Shown here: piece by piece, positions 1 to 11,759 of the stretch
Numbering within the stretch: position 1 is the first letter of the stretch
Layout of the letters: each line of letters opens with the position of its first letter
Assembly: GCA_002284615.2 (NCBI GenBank)
Contig: MU069494.1
Coordinates: 592,123 to 638,372, forward strand
From: Dunaliella salina
Lineage: Eukaryota > Chlorophyta > Chlorophyceae > Chlamydomonadales > Dunaliellaceae
Reading direction: 5' to 3'
Length of the DNA stretch: 46,250 bases
Position numbers and translations under genes: made by a program
The notes under the pieces: model-generated
What the model was told of the DNA's origin: nothing
Seen by the model: the letters and a program-made list of their open reading frames with translations, nothing else
The model's database searches: none

Positions 1-28
1 ACACACACACACACACACACACACACAC
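1..28. repeat. (AC)n microsatellite at left window edge
   Basis: Pure AC dinucleotide run. It lies upstream of the first visible MYB exon, so it is probably intronic. Confidence 0.95.
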
Positions 29-226
29 GCCATGTCAAATAACAACACGTAAAAAAAAAACATCAATTCGCATCTTTTACATTCCTAAGTGTGTGCAAGT
101 GAACACAGAACTTGCGGCGCATGTGCGCTATCAGGTCGATTCTTGTCCACTAGCACACACACGAGCGCCATGCATTGCTCATGCTTTTGCACAGGTTTGA
201 ACCACTGTATACTTGTACAATTGCAG

Positions 227-295
227 GCTTTGCGCCTGTATGCACGTGACTGGAAACGCATTGAGGAGCATGTCGGTACTAAAAGTGCAACACAG
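227..295 (+). CDS. SHAQKYF gene exon: MYB helix 1/2 region
   Basis: The acceptor TTGCAG precedes 227 and the donor GTGTGT follows 295; both boundaries are phase 0. The exon encodes 23 residues including LYARDWKRIEEHVGTKSATQ, the segment that precedes the recognition helix in CCA1/REVEILLE-type MYB repeats. The intron 296-524 ends in CAAACAG. Confidence 0.85.
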
Positions 296-690
296 GTGTG
301 TGCGGCAGCTGGTGTGCTGCAAGCATCTTAACCATAAAGCATACAGGAGTGCAAGACAGCATTTGATGCCATGCAAATCGTGTGTCTCTGCCTCAACAGT
401 GCCTTCCATATGTCTGCAACATTTCCCAGTGCTCTTGCCTTGCAAACCTTACAGATGATCAGTGTTGCATGCAATCATATCCATATGCTTACGCTACTCC
501 CCATGCATCCTTCCCCACAAACAGATCCGATCCCACGCCCAGAAGCACTTCCACAAAGCCATGCAGCAGGGTGAAGAGATCCCTCCCCCCCGTGCAAAGC
601 GCCGCAGCGCGGCACCTACGCCCAGGTCAAGGCCCCTGCCCAAGCAACAGCAGCAAGTTGCTCGCGCCCCACAGCGACAGCCATCTCACA

Positions 691-722
<32 letters not shown>

Positions 723-3700
723 GATGATTACCAGCAGGCTTCTCATGCATGGCTGAGGCGTGGGAAAAACGGCTCTGGTGCCAGCCAGTTTCTGGAGCAT
801 CGTGGGCAGCATCAGGGCAGCGGCAGCACTGGCCAAGATGCACGCCACCTGGGCGTCACTATTGTGAGTGCAGCAGTCGCTTGCTTTGGCTACGTGTGTG
901 CTCGTGCAGGTGCTCTGATAAGAATGTTGGCAAGGTTTTTCAAACTCCTACGGGTTTGGAGGACTGGATCTGGAGCAGTTGAAAGGGGTGAAAATGGCGT
1001 GGGCTGCTGAAACCATTTCTGAAAGTACTGAAGGCTGCTGCATCCTTGGCCATTTTGGACACACTTTCGGGGTTGAGAATCTTGTCCTCCTCAAAAAGCT
1101 CGACGGAGAAGGGCTAGACTACCTTGCAACATGAAAAGAAAAGAAAAAAAGTATACACAAGCCAAAGGCTGCGTGCATTAAGGGAAGGACCTCTAACTGG
1201 AAAGCTAGAAACCTCACCAGATTGTGCAACATGTTTAGCTGGACATTGCAGCATTTCAAGGCGCCCCTCCTGCCAATGTTCCTTCCTTTCATTGCTCGCC
1301 TGTATTTTTGGGGGATCCTTGCAGCACGTCCGCTCGAAGTGCACACACCCCTCGTCCTTCACACCAGTTGCTTGTGTCCAATTTTCGCTTCTTTGCTTTT
1401 GCTTGTGTCCATCTGTGCTTCTTTGCTTTTGGGAAAAAAAGGGAATCTTCCAATGCAATTCTACACTCCTTATCCTACCTGCAGGAACAAGATTCCAGTG
1501 GGATAGCTGAGCTCATGTGCTCAATGAACCCTGCAATGATGGGCCAAGATGCCGGTGATGCAGGTGTGTGGATTTTGCACAGGCCTTGGCTTTCCCTTTA
1601 TGTGCCAGGGACAAACTTTGCATGTGCTCAATGAACCTGCAATGATGGGCCAAGATTTCGGTGATGCAAGTGTGTGGGTTTTGCACAGGCCTTGGCTTTC
1701 CCTTAATGTGTCAGGGACAAATTTTGCATGTGCTCGATGAACCCTGCAATGATGGGCCAAGATGCAGGTGATGCAGGTGTGCGGATTTTGCACACATCTT
1801 GGCTTCCCCATTAGGTGTCAGGGACAGAAATGTGCTCAATGAATCCTGCAATGATGGGCCAAGATACCGGTTATACAGGTGTGTGGGTTTTGCACACATC
1901 TCGGCTTGAAAGGTCAGGGACTCAAATTTTGTTTCGGGTCAGACTGTTGGGAGGCAATGGCTGTGGAAATCAGGTTGCGTGCATGGCACAATCCCTTGCG
2001 GCATCCACGCATACAAAGAGTCAATGCCATCGAAACAAAAAAAACTCCAGGCGGGAGTGGATAAGAGTGTATGATTGGATGCTTGGATGCTGGAAGTCAT
2101 CAGTTTTCAAATTCAAGTATCTGATAAATGTGTAAGGCAACTCAAACTGAGAGAGGTGACACATGGACTTCGCAAATCTTAATGAAGATTGGAAAAACGA
2201 CACCTAGTGTACTGTAAGGCTTTTCAAACATCTAGTGAGATGACGCCTTGACTTATTAAAGCTGCCCAAACATCTAGCCGATTGCACGTTATGCTCCTGA
2301 GCGCCTTCCGTGCCTTTTTATTTTCCTGATACCTCAGCATTTATTCCACCATCTACTTGTGGCAGCAAGGCTCTTTCTCAAGGTTGCTCAATCTCTGCCT
2401 CCTTTCTGAGGTTGCAGGAATGACGCGATTTAAACAACTCCACGCTCCAACTTTTGTAGCGTGATGTTCTGCATGGTTTCGTCAAATGTTTGAATGTCAA
2501 GTGTTCGAATATTTTTCAAACTTTGAGACCCCCCCCTTGGCTCCTGGCGCGCTCTATCCACAGCTCGCGGGTCAACATGCCCGAGTTGTTCAAGCAACCC
2601 GTGCCTGCTCTTGAGTTCTTTGGCTATGATGTGAGCAGCTTCACCACATGGGCATATGTCGTCATCATGAGTGAAGCTGACAACCACCAGCACGACATGT
2701 GTCCCACTGTCGTTGCTCCTGCTTTCCGTCGCCCAATGTGGCTCTCAAGCCGATCAGGCCAACTACCATTAGGGCATCATTCGCTCATGTCTTGTCCTGT
2801 TTTGATGCCGACAAAGAGTGTGTCCATGCACAGATCTGACAGGAGGACACTAGAGTCACTCAATGAGCAGGGCAGGGCTGGCTCAGCATGTGCTCCATAA
2901 CGGATGAAGCAACAAAAGAGGAACATAATGCATCGTCACACTTGCTTGCCAGCAGTCACGCACACAAGGTTACAAGATTGCAAGGTTATAAGGCCTTGCT
3001 TGCCAGCAGTTATGCACACAAGGTTACAAGGTTGCAAGGTTATAAGGCCTTGCTTGCCAGAAGTCACACACACAAGGTTACAAGGCTGCAAGGTTATAAG
3101 GCCTTGCTTGCCAGCAGTCACGCACACAAGGTTACAAGGTTACAAGGTTGCGAGGTTATAAGGCCTTGCTTGCCAGCAGTCACACACACAAGGTTACAAG
3201 GTTGCAAGGTTGCAAGGTTATAAGGCCTCCAGTCAAAACGACTGACTGCTAGCTTGCCAGCAGTCACGCACACCGCAATCCTGTAGCGTAGAAGTGGGAG
3301 CGTCGTTGCCCACTGCAGCCCCTGCAGATGGGTTTTCCAAGCCCACTTCAACTCTCAATTATTGAGGGGATCACCACTGGCCTAGTGAAAGGGACAACCT
3401 CACTTTTTCTTTACTGGGCCAGTAGTAATCCCCTATCCAAGTGTGGATTGAAGGGGGGGCTTGGTAAACCCATTTGGGAAGCTGGGGTGAGTGCGGAAGC
3501 TCTCTTCAAGTCACAATTCCCGCACATCCCACCAATCCTCAGTGCGATTTGTATACCACTGATGATGGTCACTGCAGATCATACTGACAATCAGCAGAGC
3601 TGTCATGAAAATACATGCCCGTGTTCCAGGGCGTAAGAATGCCTTGCCCCTCTATTCCACATGGCATTTGCCACACCCTTCCGCCCTACCTAGGGAAGTA

Positions 3701-4989
3701 TGCAAGGCAAAAACGGCATAGGATGGGCAGGACTGAGCTGTAGCCACCTCCCCTGTGCTCACCTATGCACACTAAATAGTCATGCATTCCCTCCCCATCT
3801 CCGTCCCGGCTCCACTTATTTTGTGTTGGTGCTAGAAAGCGAATCTCAAGCATTAACCAAAAGGCACGCACTGGAGCCCCCCCCCCCATCCGCCTCCCAC
3901 CTACCAACCCCGGCTACTGAAATAGGATTCGGTGTGCCTCTTTTCCTTTGAAGAGTTCTTCCATGTACAGGGTTGGCCAACTCCATACAGATATATGTGT
4001 AGCATATACCGGACAGCTCTGTGACCACTACGCACCCTATAATTTTTTGGATTTAACAAATCCTTTGCGCACCCCCATTGCGCAGCCAAATTTTCCCCCA
4101 AATCCCGAAAATTCCCCTCAAAACCAATTTTTTTGCATTACGCACTGCTCCAAAAATTTTGACATTGCAAAATGATCAAGGAGCTGTCCGATACACAAAC
4201 ATAATATGGCATGTATACGGCCATACTCCAACCCATTCAACAGTAAGGTTTGAAAGCTCCTATACATGAGTGCAAAAATATGTGTAATTAAATATTATCC
4301 ATACATCAGGAGGGTCAAAAAAATTACAGGACGTCATGTAAAAAAATTGGCCCACACCCCTGCCATCCCCCCCAACAACCCCCCTTTCCAGTGCCCCAAA
4401 CCATGCACAAAAAGTACCAATCTGCTCCTCTTTGAATTAGCTATCCATGTGCATACTAATTACTTATAAAGAGTGAGTTGCAGCAGAGATATGCGGCAGA
4501 AGCTGAGCTGCAAACGCCCATGCCTGCCTCTCCTGCCAGGCACCCATAAGTGGCTTGCCAGTCCTCAAACTGCCATCCCGACTTCACTAAGCAACAAAAC
4601 AGAGTGCGTGGAAACTCGCCTGGAATTCTGTTTGTGATTCCTGCATGATTGCCTCCGCACCCTCTGAGACGCACACCCATGCGCATGTAACACTGACTCT
4701 GAATCGGGCACACAGAACCCCCCCCCCTCCCTTTCCCAATTTCCTCAAAGAGGATGCCAATCAACAGTTCTTGAGCTCAGGAGTCTGATGGTACGCTTAG
4801 GTTAATGTAGGAGTAGCTCAGTAAAATTTTGGAGGGGGGGCCCCAAAAAGTTGAGACCCCACCGACCTCTCCCCCACCCCCTCTAATTGGACCCATATAT
4901 GTACCAATTTATAGCCTTGAGCTTGGGATTCCTAATATTTAGTTTTTAAGAGGATTTGTACATGACGTCCAAAAGTCATGCTTCTCGCG

Positions 4990-5063
<74 letters not shown>

Positions 5064-5596
5064 ATACCATGTTAGAAAATCCATGTATGGTTTGGCCAAC
5101 CCCACTTCTGTTAGTACCATGACACATGCAAGTGTGCCCACATCCTCCTTGCCACATGACAGGTCTGCTGTCCAGCCTAGGCATGCTGCAGCCCACATTG
5201 CTTGGCTGCCCCGCCAGCCTAATGGGTCAAGTGGGCCCAGGTTTGCCCTTGGGCGGGTACTTCCCAGGTACGGGTGGCTTCCTTGGTGGGGACAGCTCCA
5301 TGATTACATGGGCACAGCAGCCACAGCAGCAGCAGCAGCAGCAGCAACAGCTCACAGATTTTGTTGGGGGTGCAAGCTTCAGCAGCACCATCGCGGCCAG
5401 CCAAGCAGTACTTGAAGCCATGGATGGCGCTGGCACGGGCGGGAGTGGCTGCATGCCACTGGGTGAGCTGCCGCAGCAGCAGGTTCCCTGCAAAGCCATG
5501 TGTGGCAGTGATGCTGCTGGTGCTGCTGGTGGCCCCCTTGAGGGCACAGTGGGCGGCAGCAGCAGCAGCAGCAATCTGGCTGCCAAGCAGGTTGCT

Positions 5597-5627
<31 letters not shown>

Positions 5628-5957
5628 GAGGCAGCAGCAGCTTGGCCGCCGCTGCCGCTGCTACCACCGGCGGGCTTTTGTCGGGCCATCTTGCCATCTT
5701 GCCAGGAGGCACACGCGTGGAAGGTGGCATGGGTGCAGCTGAGTTCAGCCAGCTCATGAGCATGACAGCAATTGCTACAGCACAGGGGCAGGTGCAAGGG
5801 CAGGTGCAGCACTGCCAAGAGCATGGCCAGCAGTTGATGAGAGTGGGCGACCAGGATGAGGCGTTTGTGGTGGGCAGGCAGAGCTGCGAGGGGGGCATGG
5901 ACAGGCAGCAAGGCACGGCCAGCAGCGAGGAGGACCAGAGCATCGGCAGCAACCAGC

Positions 5958-6035
<78 letters not shown>

Positions 6036-7943
6036 TCTGCTTTATGGGCAGCTTGTGTCAGGTGCAGGTCTGAACAAGCAGTGCTGCAGCCCACTGCTGG
6101 GGGGTATAAAAGATTTGTGGGAGAAGGGTCCCATGTTGTGTACGGCTTTTATTGGGCAACTCTGCTGTTGCCTAGGAGGTTTGCGAGCAGCTCCGTGCAG
6201 CGAGACTACCGACAGCCATGTGCTGGTTGTTTTGATAGAATCCGCCCTGTCCTGACAAGACTTATGGCCAACATTTGACTGCTAAGTGGGAATAGAGAAG
6301 AGATGAAGTGCAGCTGGGCAGATTCTTGTTGCAAGGATGCACTGCAACCAGAAGTGGAGTGGTAGCATCAGCTTGGCAGGAGCTACTTCAGAGCCAAGTG
6401 TGCCTCTTGCTGTGCTTTGGAATGGTGGTTCAGGCAAAGCAAATTGTGCTGGCTGCTTGCTGCTGCTGGCTGCTGCCCTACAAAGAAATGTGAGCAGAGC
6501 AAAAGGTCCACACTGCGTCAAAGCAAGTAGCACAGAAAGAGGGGTGAACCAAAGCACCCCAAGAATGCAGCAAACCAGGCGGGTCAACCTTTTATGTTGA
6601 GCAAGCAGGCAGGGGTACATGTTAAGCAGGGCACCCACTTGCTCCACCCACCGTCATACCTAGAAGAATGCCTGCTTTCATACCCAGTGGTCCCATAGGG
6701 GTCACTGAGTGTCCCCTATGGTTTCTGTGAGAAGCTGAGCTCTTTTAGGTGCTGGGACTCTGTACACACTCGTGTGCTCCTATTTCTCTGGTACCAGGGG
6801 AGCGGCACAGACGGGGATGGCTGCGGCAGCATGAAAGACGGGAGCCGCACAAACGGGCAGGGACACAGTGAGGTAGCCAAGGCAAACCAGGAGCCAGGCA
6901 CCTGGGCAGGCACCCAGCAGCAGCCGCAGCAGAATCTGCCGGGCCCTGTGCACAGCAGCGGCCGGTCAGTTAGAGAGGGCAACGGGAGCGGCGCGACCAC
7001 CACCACCACTGCAGGCTGTGGCACGAAGCGCCTGCACAGTGTGGACGCCGCCGCGGCCAGCACAGACGACGAGGACAGCCTTTGCTTGGCTGACGTCGTG
7101 CTACGTCCACACCCTAAGGGCCGCCGCACCTCGCACACCAGCCGCCAGACGGCTTCATCTGCTGCTGGTGTGGCCCCAGGGCCCTCGCCCTCTCCTGCAC
7201 CAGCCTCCCCGCCGCACCACAAGCACAACAGTCCTGCCAGCCTACCTCCCTTTGAAGCGTCTCAGCCCATTACCCTCCTGGGCCGCGCCTCTGTGGCACC
7301 CAACAGCAGCTCCTCCTCTTTCAGCCACAGGGTGCGCGCACGCAGCAGCAGCGCGCAGTCCCACAGCCATGCGCACCCTGTGCATCATCAGCGCGAGGGC
7401 ACACCTGTGGCTAATACGCATCGCCTGGCGCGCATGCAGCAGCGGCAGGAGCAGGAGCAGGAGCCTGAGCAGAAGGTGCAGCTGATGGGTGCACACCAAG
7501 GGCCCCACCCCTCAGCAGGAGCAGGGTGGGTTGGAGATAGCAGCCGCAGCAGCATGGATCACCGCCACCTCACCTCTTTCCAGAACAGCCAGGGGAACAG
7601 TGGCCTCAGAGCGACAGCTGCGCACCATGCCCCCCAAGGTGTCAAGGTTGAGGAGGGCTGCAGTGGGGGGGAGCACAACAGCAGGAGCGTCCCACAAACA
7701 GGTGTGCTGGCTTTGTGCTTTGCTTGGGACATCCATGCCATTCAGGAGTAGGGGTCTGAAGCTTGCATGGTGAGGAATTTCCTCACCATGCAAGCAAAGC
7801 GGTACGGGTCTACGAAAAGAAGGTGCGGAAAGGAAAAGTAGGGGTCTGTGCTGCAGACCGTGCCATGTGACCTTGTAACCAAAGGCTGAGTACCATACCA
7901 ATGCTCCTTTTTGCGGGCGTGCAAAGTGCAATTGTATGAAGAT

Positions 7944-7994
<51 letters not shown>

Positions 7995-10900
7995 TTGATA
8001 TGTTGAAGCCTCAAGCAACACAGCAATGCCCCAGCAAGTGCTTGCTCTGGGCAATCAAGTAAACCTGCGGACAATGCGAAAATCTTTGACAACGCGCCTC
8101 TCTGTGTACATTTGTCTATTGCAAAAAAGGTGCACCGAAGCTGTGCCTTGCAGGTGCCCCTTTCCTGCTCTGGCTGCCAGGAGTCTGCGTGCAGGTCCCC
8201 TGATCGTTTTAAGCTCAAATGTGCGGGAGTCGCTCCTACCCTCTGCAGCCTATGGGGATGATCCATTGCTCCTGCCATATTTAAGCGGATGGTCTGTTGC
8301 TCCCACTATGTCCGGGTCCATGATCCATTGCTCCCACAATGTTCAAACGGATGATCCATTGCTCCCACAATGTTCAAATAAAGGATTTATTGCTCCTACT
8401 ATGTTCGAGTCCATGATCTGTTGTTCCCACAATGTTCAAGTCCATGATCCATTGCTCCCACAATGCTTTAATGGATGATCCAGTGCTCCTACTATGTTCG
8501 AGTCAATGATCCAATGCTCCCACCCTCTGGAGGATCCGTTGCTTCCGCTATACCTGAGTGGATGGTCCATTACTCCTGCCGGTTGGGGTGGATGATCAAT
8601 TGTATGGATGACCAATTGCTCACTCCATGTTTGAGCCGATGCCCTTATATGTGGAGGATCTGTAATGTGGGCGATCCGCTGTGCCCGCCCTGCAGACTTT
8701 GAGTGGATGATCCGAGAGTTTGAGCAGATCGACGATGACTCAGGGCCCTGCTGTGGCTACAATTGGATGAGCACGGGGCCCACCAGTGGAGTAGAGCAGC
8801 AGCAACAGCAGCAGGTGCGCACCAAAGCCAGCCCTTAGTTTGGGTTAGTCCAGTAGGGGAAAATTAGATACATGCTATTAGCAATTTATGCATGCTCAGG
8901 TACGAGTCATGTAACTTTTGCTTCACCTGTCCGAGTTGGGTTAGGAAAAAGTCCTGCAGTCATTGATGAGCTGGCCACCAGAGATGGAGCAAATTTTTTT
9001 CACTCTCCCCAGAGATCCTGCAATGGCTCCCTGGAGTTTTGTGCTTCAAGGTTGAACAGCACCTCATGCATGGACACCCACAAGTCCATTTTCTCTTCCA
9101 TGGAGTGGAGGAAGATTAAAGGAGTGCCGCAAGTGGAGGGACATAAAAGGAGTGCTGCAAGCAGACACTCAACAGTGAGCAGTGTAGTGCGTCCTCTTGT
9201 GCTCCGTAGAGGACCCAACAAGAGAGATGGGCTGAAATACTTGATATGTAGACCTGATTCAGCTCTAACTTGAACACTGTGCAACCATTCAGCTCCCAAG
9301 GACGTCCAGGCCATGCAAAGCAAAGAAGGTACGACTCATCCAGGGAGCTCCGAGGCAGGCCTTCAAGCTGGATGATGTGCCCTTGGCCTTTTGGTAAACG
9401 CCAACTCATTTCAAAGCCTTTCGCGGTGGTTGAGATGAATTGATTAACCACACACAGGCACATCATACCACGACAGAAGATGCATTTGTAGCGTTTTTCC
9501 ACTCACATGGAGTGTTGTGAGTGGAAAAAGTGCATCTCAGGCATCTGCATGGCAACTGGAGTAACGCAACTCCAATTGCCTCCACCTGTTTGCCAGTCTG
9601 CCCCAGTTATGGAATGCTATCCTTGTCTTTGGAAGCGAAACTTTGTGTCCGTCTCCCAAGAAGTGCAAGGAACTACACTAGCTGATTCACATTAGCCAGC
9701 TTGTTGCTGGGCATGCCTTGCCTTACACTTGCAGCGCCAGGAAAAAAGTGTCACACAGGATCCCTCGTGTGTGTCAGTGTGTCAGAAAAAAGTGTCACAC
9801 AGGATCCCTCGTGTGTGTCAGTGTGTCAGAAAAAAGTGTTGCTCGCGATCCCTCAAGTGTCTATCATTGAGCTGCACTTTCCCTAAATACAGACCCTTCC
9901 CGTGGCCTATGCGCGGTTTCAAGCACCACATCTTGACCCAAGCATCAGCTGTGGCCTTCGTGTTGGTCCAAGCATCACATCTTGATAAAAGCATCAGCCA
10001 TGGCTCACTGTGTTGACCCAATCATCACATCTTGACACAAGCATCAACCATGGCAAGCATGTTGATCCAAGCAGTGCATCATGATCCAAGCAGTGCATCA
10101 TGATCCAAGCAGTGCATCATGATCCAAGCAGTGCATCATGATCCAAGCATCCAAGCATTGCATCATGATCCAAGCAGTGCATCATGATCCAAGCATCCAA
10201 GCATTGCATCATGATCCAAGCAGTGCATCATGATCCCAGCATCAGCTGTGACCTAAACACTGATCCAAGCATCGGCCATTGCCTCCATGCCCAATACCAT
10301 TGCAGCACCTGTCCACTGCCCTGCTTGCGTTTTGCTGTCCTGTCTGCCACTGTGCGGCATTGACCAGAGTACGACCAGCCTGATGGCAGCGCCTGTTTGT
10401 CCATTGCCCTGATGGCAGCGTCAGTGTTATTTGTTTGGGCGGTCCGACATCATATTTGTGTGGGCTGCCCAATGCCTTGTTTGCAAGGGCTGTCCTGTCC
10501 GCCATTGTTCAGCTTCGATTGGAGCATGCTCAGCCTGTCCACAGCGCCTGTTTGTCCATTGCCCTTGCAGCACCCATCCAATACCCCATTGCCCAGGGCT
10601 AAGCTGTCTTCAACTCCTCAGTCATCATAGCGTCAGCCTGGTGGTCCTGGCTGCATGTCCAACACCCTTCCCTGCCTGTTCAAAACCCAACAGCTTCTGC
10701 TCCCCACGCCCCTGCATTACATCGGGCAGAAACAACTCAGAAATTCCGCTAACCTCCACGCTTCAGGTCGCTGAGAGGCAGCAGCAGCTGCTGCTTATGC
10801 AGCAAAGGGAACAGCACCTGTCCTCCTACCTGCGCGGCACGACACCCCCTCATGCCTCATCCATGGGTAGCGGACGCACCCCAGGCCATGGTAGTGGAGC

Positions 10901-11663
10901 CGGAGCACAGCAGGAGTTGTTTCTGCAACACGGCGGCGGCGCTGGGGCGCAGCATGTACCTGGCTCGGTCTGCATGGAGGGGCTCCAAGCTGCCTACCCT
11001 AAGCAACTCGAGCAACATCAGCAGCAGCAACAACAACAGCAGCTGGGCGTAGTTGTTGCAGCAGCGGCGGGGTTGGCACACGCTGCTGGTGGAGACAGTG
11101 GAGAGGGGGACGTGGGCAGCAACAGCACAGACGACTCTGACCCAGGCCCCGGCACGCATAGTGAGTGCGAGGGAAGGGTCCCCTCAAGCCATGCAGGCAT
11201 GTGTCCTGGCCAACCACTACCCAACGGCCTCTCCCCTGCCTTGTTCGATGGCCCAGGCAGAGTGCCGACGCCACTTCCCTTCGACATGGCCCCAACCCCG
11301 GACCTCCCCTGCTCCATCTCTCCTTCCCCACAGCTCGCCCTTGCTGCTGACGGCTTGCCCTTACCTCTGGAGCCATTGCTGACTTTTGGACCGCGCAGCA
11401 GTCCCCCTGATTCCGCCACCCTCATGCCCTTGGACACACCTTCTCCACCGGTGGTGTCCAATGACTCGGCACTGGGGGCAGGCGGCGGCGGTGTGGTTGG
11501 TGCAGGTAATTGTGGCGGTCATGGAGGGGAGAGTGAGAACGAGGTGGGCAATGGGCCGCAAGCACTAAGGCATGCGCTGTCACTGCCTGAAGGGTATGGC
11601 CCTGCGGTGACTTGCACCCAATCCTCGGGATCCATGGCTGACATTGATGCACTGCTGAATTAG
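227..11663 (+). CDS. MYB-related SHAQKYF-class transcription factor (partial, multi-exon)
   Basis: This is a nuclear DNA-binding protein of the single-MYB SHAQKYF class, which includes plant CCA1/LHY/REVEILLE and algal ROC40 clock factors. Exons read from the sequence are 227-295, 525-863, 5163-5959, 6798-7701, 8696-8814 and 10767-11663. Joining exons 1 and 2 rebuilds the second half of the MYB repeat, with DWKRIEEHVGTK followed directly by IRSHAQKHF. The rest is low-complexity Gln/Ala/Ser/Gly sequence, typical of algal regulators. Phases agree at every junction except 863 to 5163, where the donor is phase 0 and the best acceptor is phase 1, so at least one small exon in between was probably missed. 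The N-terminal half of the MYB domain lies left of the window. The class is clear; orthology to a clock gene is inference. Confidence 0.85.
525..863 (+). CDS. SHAQKYF gene exon: recognition helix and polyQ
   Basis: The exon opens with IRSHAQKHFHKAMQQGEEIPPP, which contains the signature SHAQK(Y/H)F helix and the short Pro stretch that usually follows it. A basic segment (RAKRR) comes next and could serve as a nuclear localisation signal. A pure CAG tract at about 692-721 encodes a polyglutamine run. The donor GTGAGT at 864 is the chlorophyte/plant consensus. His replaces Tyr in SHAQKYF; I cannot tell whether that matters. Confidence 0.85.
1513..1905 (+). repeat. ~112-bp tandem repeat, about 3.5 copies
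   Basis: Units begin around TGTGCTCAATGAACCCTGCA near 1515, 1627, 1732 and 1841. They share GATGGGCCAAGAT and GGATTTTGCACA. Intronic minisatellite. Long open frames across it on both strands are a by-product of the repeat. Confidence 0.85.
2941..3228 (+). repeat. 54-bp tandem repeat, five copies
   Basis: Units start at 2941, 2995, 3049, 3103 and 3165. Each reads CTTGCTTGCCAGCAGT, then ACACAAGGTTACAAGG, then AAGGTTATAAGGC. The fourth unit is lengthened to 62 bp by an extra GGTTACAA step. A partial copy lies near 3251. Intronic minisatellite. Confidence 0.9.
4992..5062. repeat. (GT)n microsatellite
   Basis: Pure GT run of about 71 bp, ending about 100 bp before the acceptor at 5163. Confidence 0.95.
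5163..5959 (+). CDS. SHAQKYF gene exon: Gln/Gly/Ser-rich region
   Basis: A pyrimidine-rich stretch ending CATGACAG precedes 5163 (phase 1 acceptor). The exon encodes about 265 residues of Gly-, Ala- and Gln-rich sequence with two CAG-coded glutamine runs (about 5318-5350 and 5596-5626). It ends ACCAGCAG at 5959 in phase 0. The donor GTGTGT at 5960 is the first hexamer of a 74-bp (GT)n tract. An in-frame alternative acceptor at 5192 would give phase 0 with exon 525-863 but has a poorer pyrimidine tract. Confidence 0.75.
5960..6033. repeat. (GT)n microsatellite abutting a splice donor
   Basis: Pure GT run starting exactly at the exon boundary, so the donor GT lies within the repeat. The rest of the intron to 6797 shows nothing recognisable. 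Confidence 0.95.
6798..7701 (+). CDS. SHAQKYF gene exon: Ser/His/Gln-rich region
   Basis: The acceptor TCTCTGGTACCAG precedes 6798 (phase 0) and the donor GTGTGC follows 7701 (phase 1). It encodes about 301 residues of Ser-, His- and Gln-rich, presumably disordered sequence. One acidic patch (STDDEDSLCLADVVL) is followed by a basic patch (PKGRRTSHTSRQ). No domain is recognised. GC content is clearly higher than in the flanking introns. Confidence 0.8.
7945..7993. repeat. (GT)n microsatellite
   Basis: Pure GT run in the intron 7702-8695, about 240 bp after its donor. Confidence 0.95.
8300..8545 (+). repeat. ~32-bp degenerate tandem repeat
   Basis: Units of the form TGATCCATTGCTCCCACAAT followed by GTTCAAGTCCA recur every ~32 bp and decay toward both ends. 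Intronic, between 7701 and 8696. Confidence 0.8.
8696..8814 (+). CDS. SHAQKYF gene short exon
   Basis: The acceptor CCCTGCAG precedes 8696 and the donor GTGCGC follows 8814. The first two bases complete the codon split after 7701 (G plus AC gives Asp). The exon then reads FEWMIREFEQIDDDS and ends in a run of six glutamines in phase 0, matching the next exon start at 10767. The phase match on both sides is the main support. The acidic, aromatic segment differs from the low-complexity neighbours and may be a conserved motif. Confidence 0.8.
9742..9850 (+). repeat. 44-bp tandem repeat, 2.5 copies
   Basis: AAAAAAGTGTCACACAGGAT and CCCTCGTGTGTGTCAGTGTG recur at 44-bp spacing. Intronic. Confidence 0.9.
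10063..10235 (+). repeat. 19-bp tandem repeat
   Basis: GATCCAAGCAGTGCATCAT is repeated about eight times, with a shorter GATCCAAGCATCC variant interspersed. It lies about 530 bp before the last exon of the SHAQKYF gene. Confidence 0.92.
10767..11663 (+). CDS. SHAQKYF gene last exon
   Basis: The acceptor CCACGCTTCAG precedes 10767 in phase 0. The exon encodes 298 residues and ends ADIDALLN with stop TAG at 11661-11663. It starts with a Gln-rich, helix-prone stretch (VAERQQQLLLMQQREQ), carries another CAG/CAA run near 11018-11042, and ends in a Pro/Ser/Gly-rich region with acidic clusters. The acidic, leucine-containing C-terminus could be a short interaction or activation motif; that is inference. 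Confidence 0.85.
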   Translation, partial: VAERQQQLLLMQQREQHLSSYLRGTTPPHASSMGSGRTPGHGSGAGAQQELFLQHGGGAGAQHVPGSVCMEGLQAAYPKQLEQHQQQQQQQQLGVVVAAAAGLAHAAGGDSGEGDVGSNSTDDSDPGPGTHSECEGRVPSSHAGMCPGQPLPNGLSPALFDGPGRVPTPLPFDMAPTPDLPCSISPSPQLALAADGLPLPLEPLLTFGPRSSPPDSATLMPLDTPSPPVVSNDSALGAGGGGVVGAGNCGGHGGESENEVGNGPQALRHALSLPEGYGPAVTCTQSSGSMADIDALLN

Positions 11664-11759
11664 GGGAGTGGGGTCAGGATTTCTCGGAAAAGGAATGCCC
11701 AGCAGCAGGGCACGCGTCCTCTTGGCGTGCCTGCAAGGCTGCTCCAGCGGGTGTGTTTA

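Larger units (their letters stand above)
864..5162 (+). other. Long intron of the SHAQKYF gene, repeat-rich
   Basis: About 4.3 kb with no convincing exon in the sense strand, although splice phases imply one short exon is hidden here. It holds a ~112-bp tandem repeat (1513-1905), a 54-bp tandem repeat (2941-3228), a (GT)n tract (4992-5062) and an unexplained segment open in both strands (2430-2900). The stretch 3600-4930 is AT- and C-rich with nothing I can name. Confidence 0.6.

Noticed and set aside
4978..5415. Long open frames of Val-Cys or Thr-His repeats across the GT/CA tracts (also at 5962, 11828, 28536, 33305)
   Set aside because: Dinucleotide runs stay open in every frame. No splice or codon support.
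5219..6094. Large minus-strand frames opposite the Gln-rich exons
   Set aside because: Antisense of CAG runs gives Leu/Cys/Ala runs that stay open. Splice sites support the plus strand.
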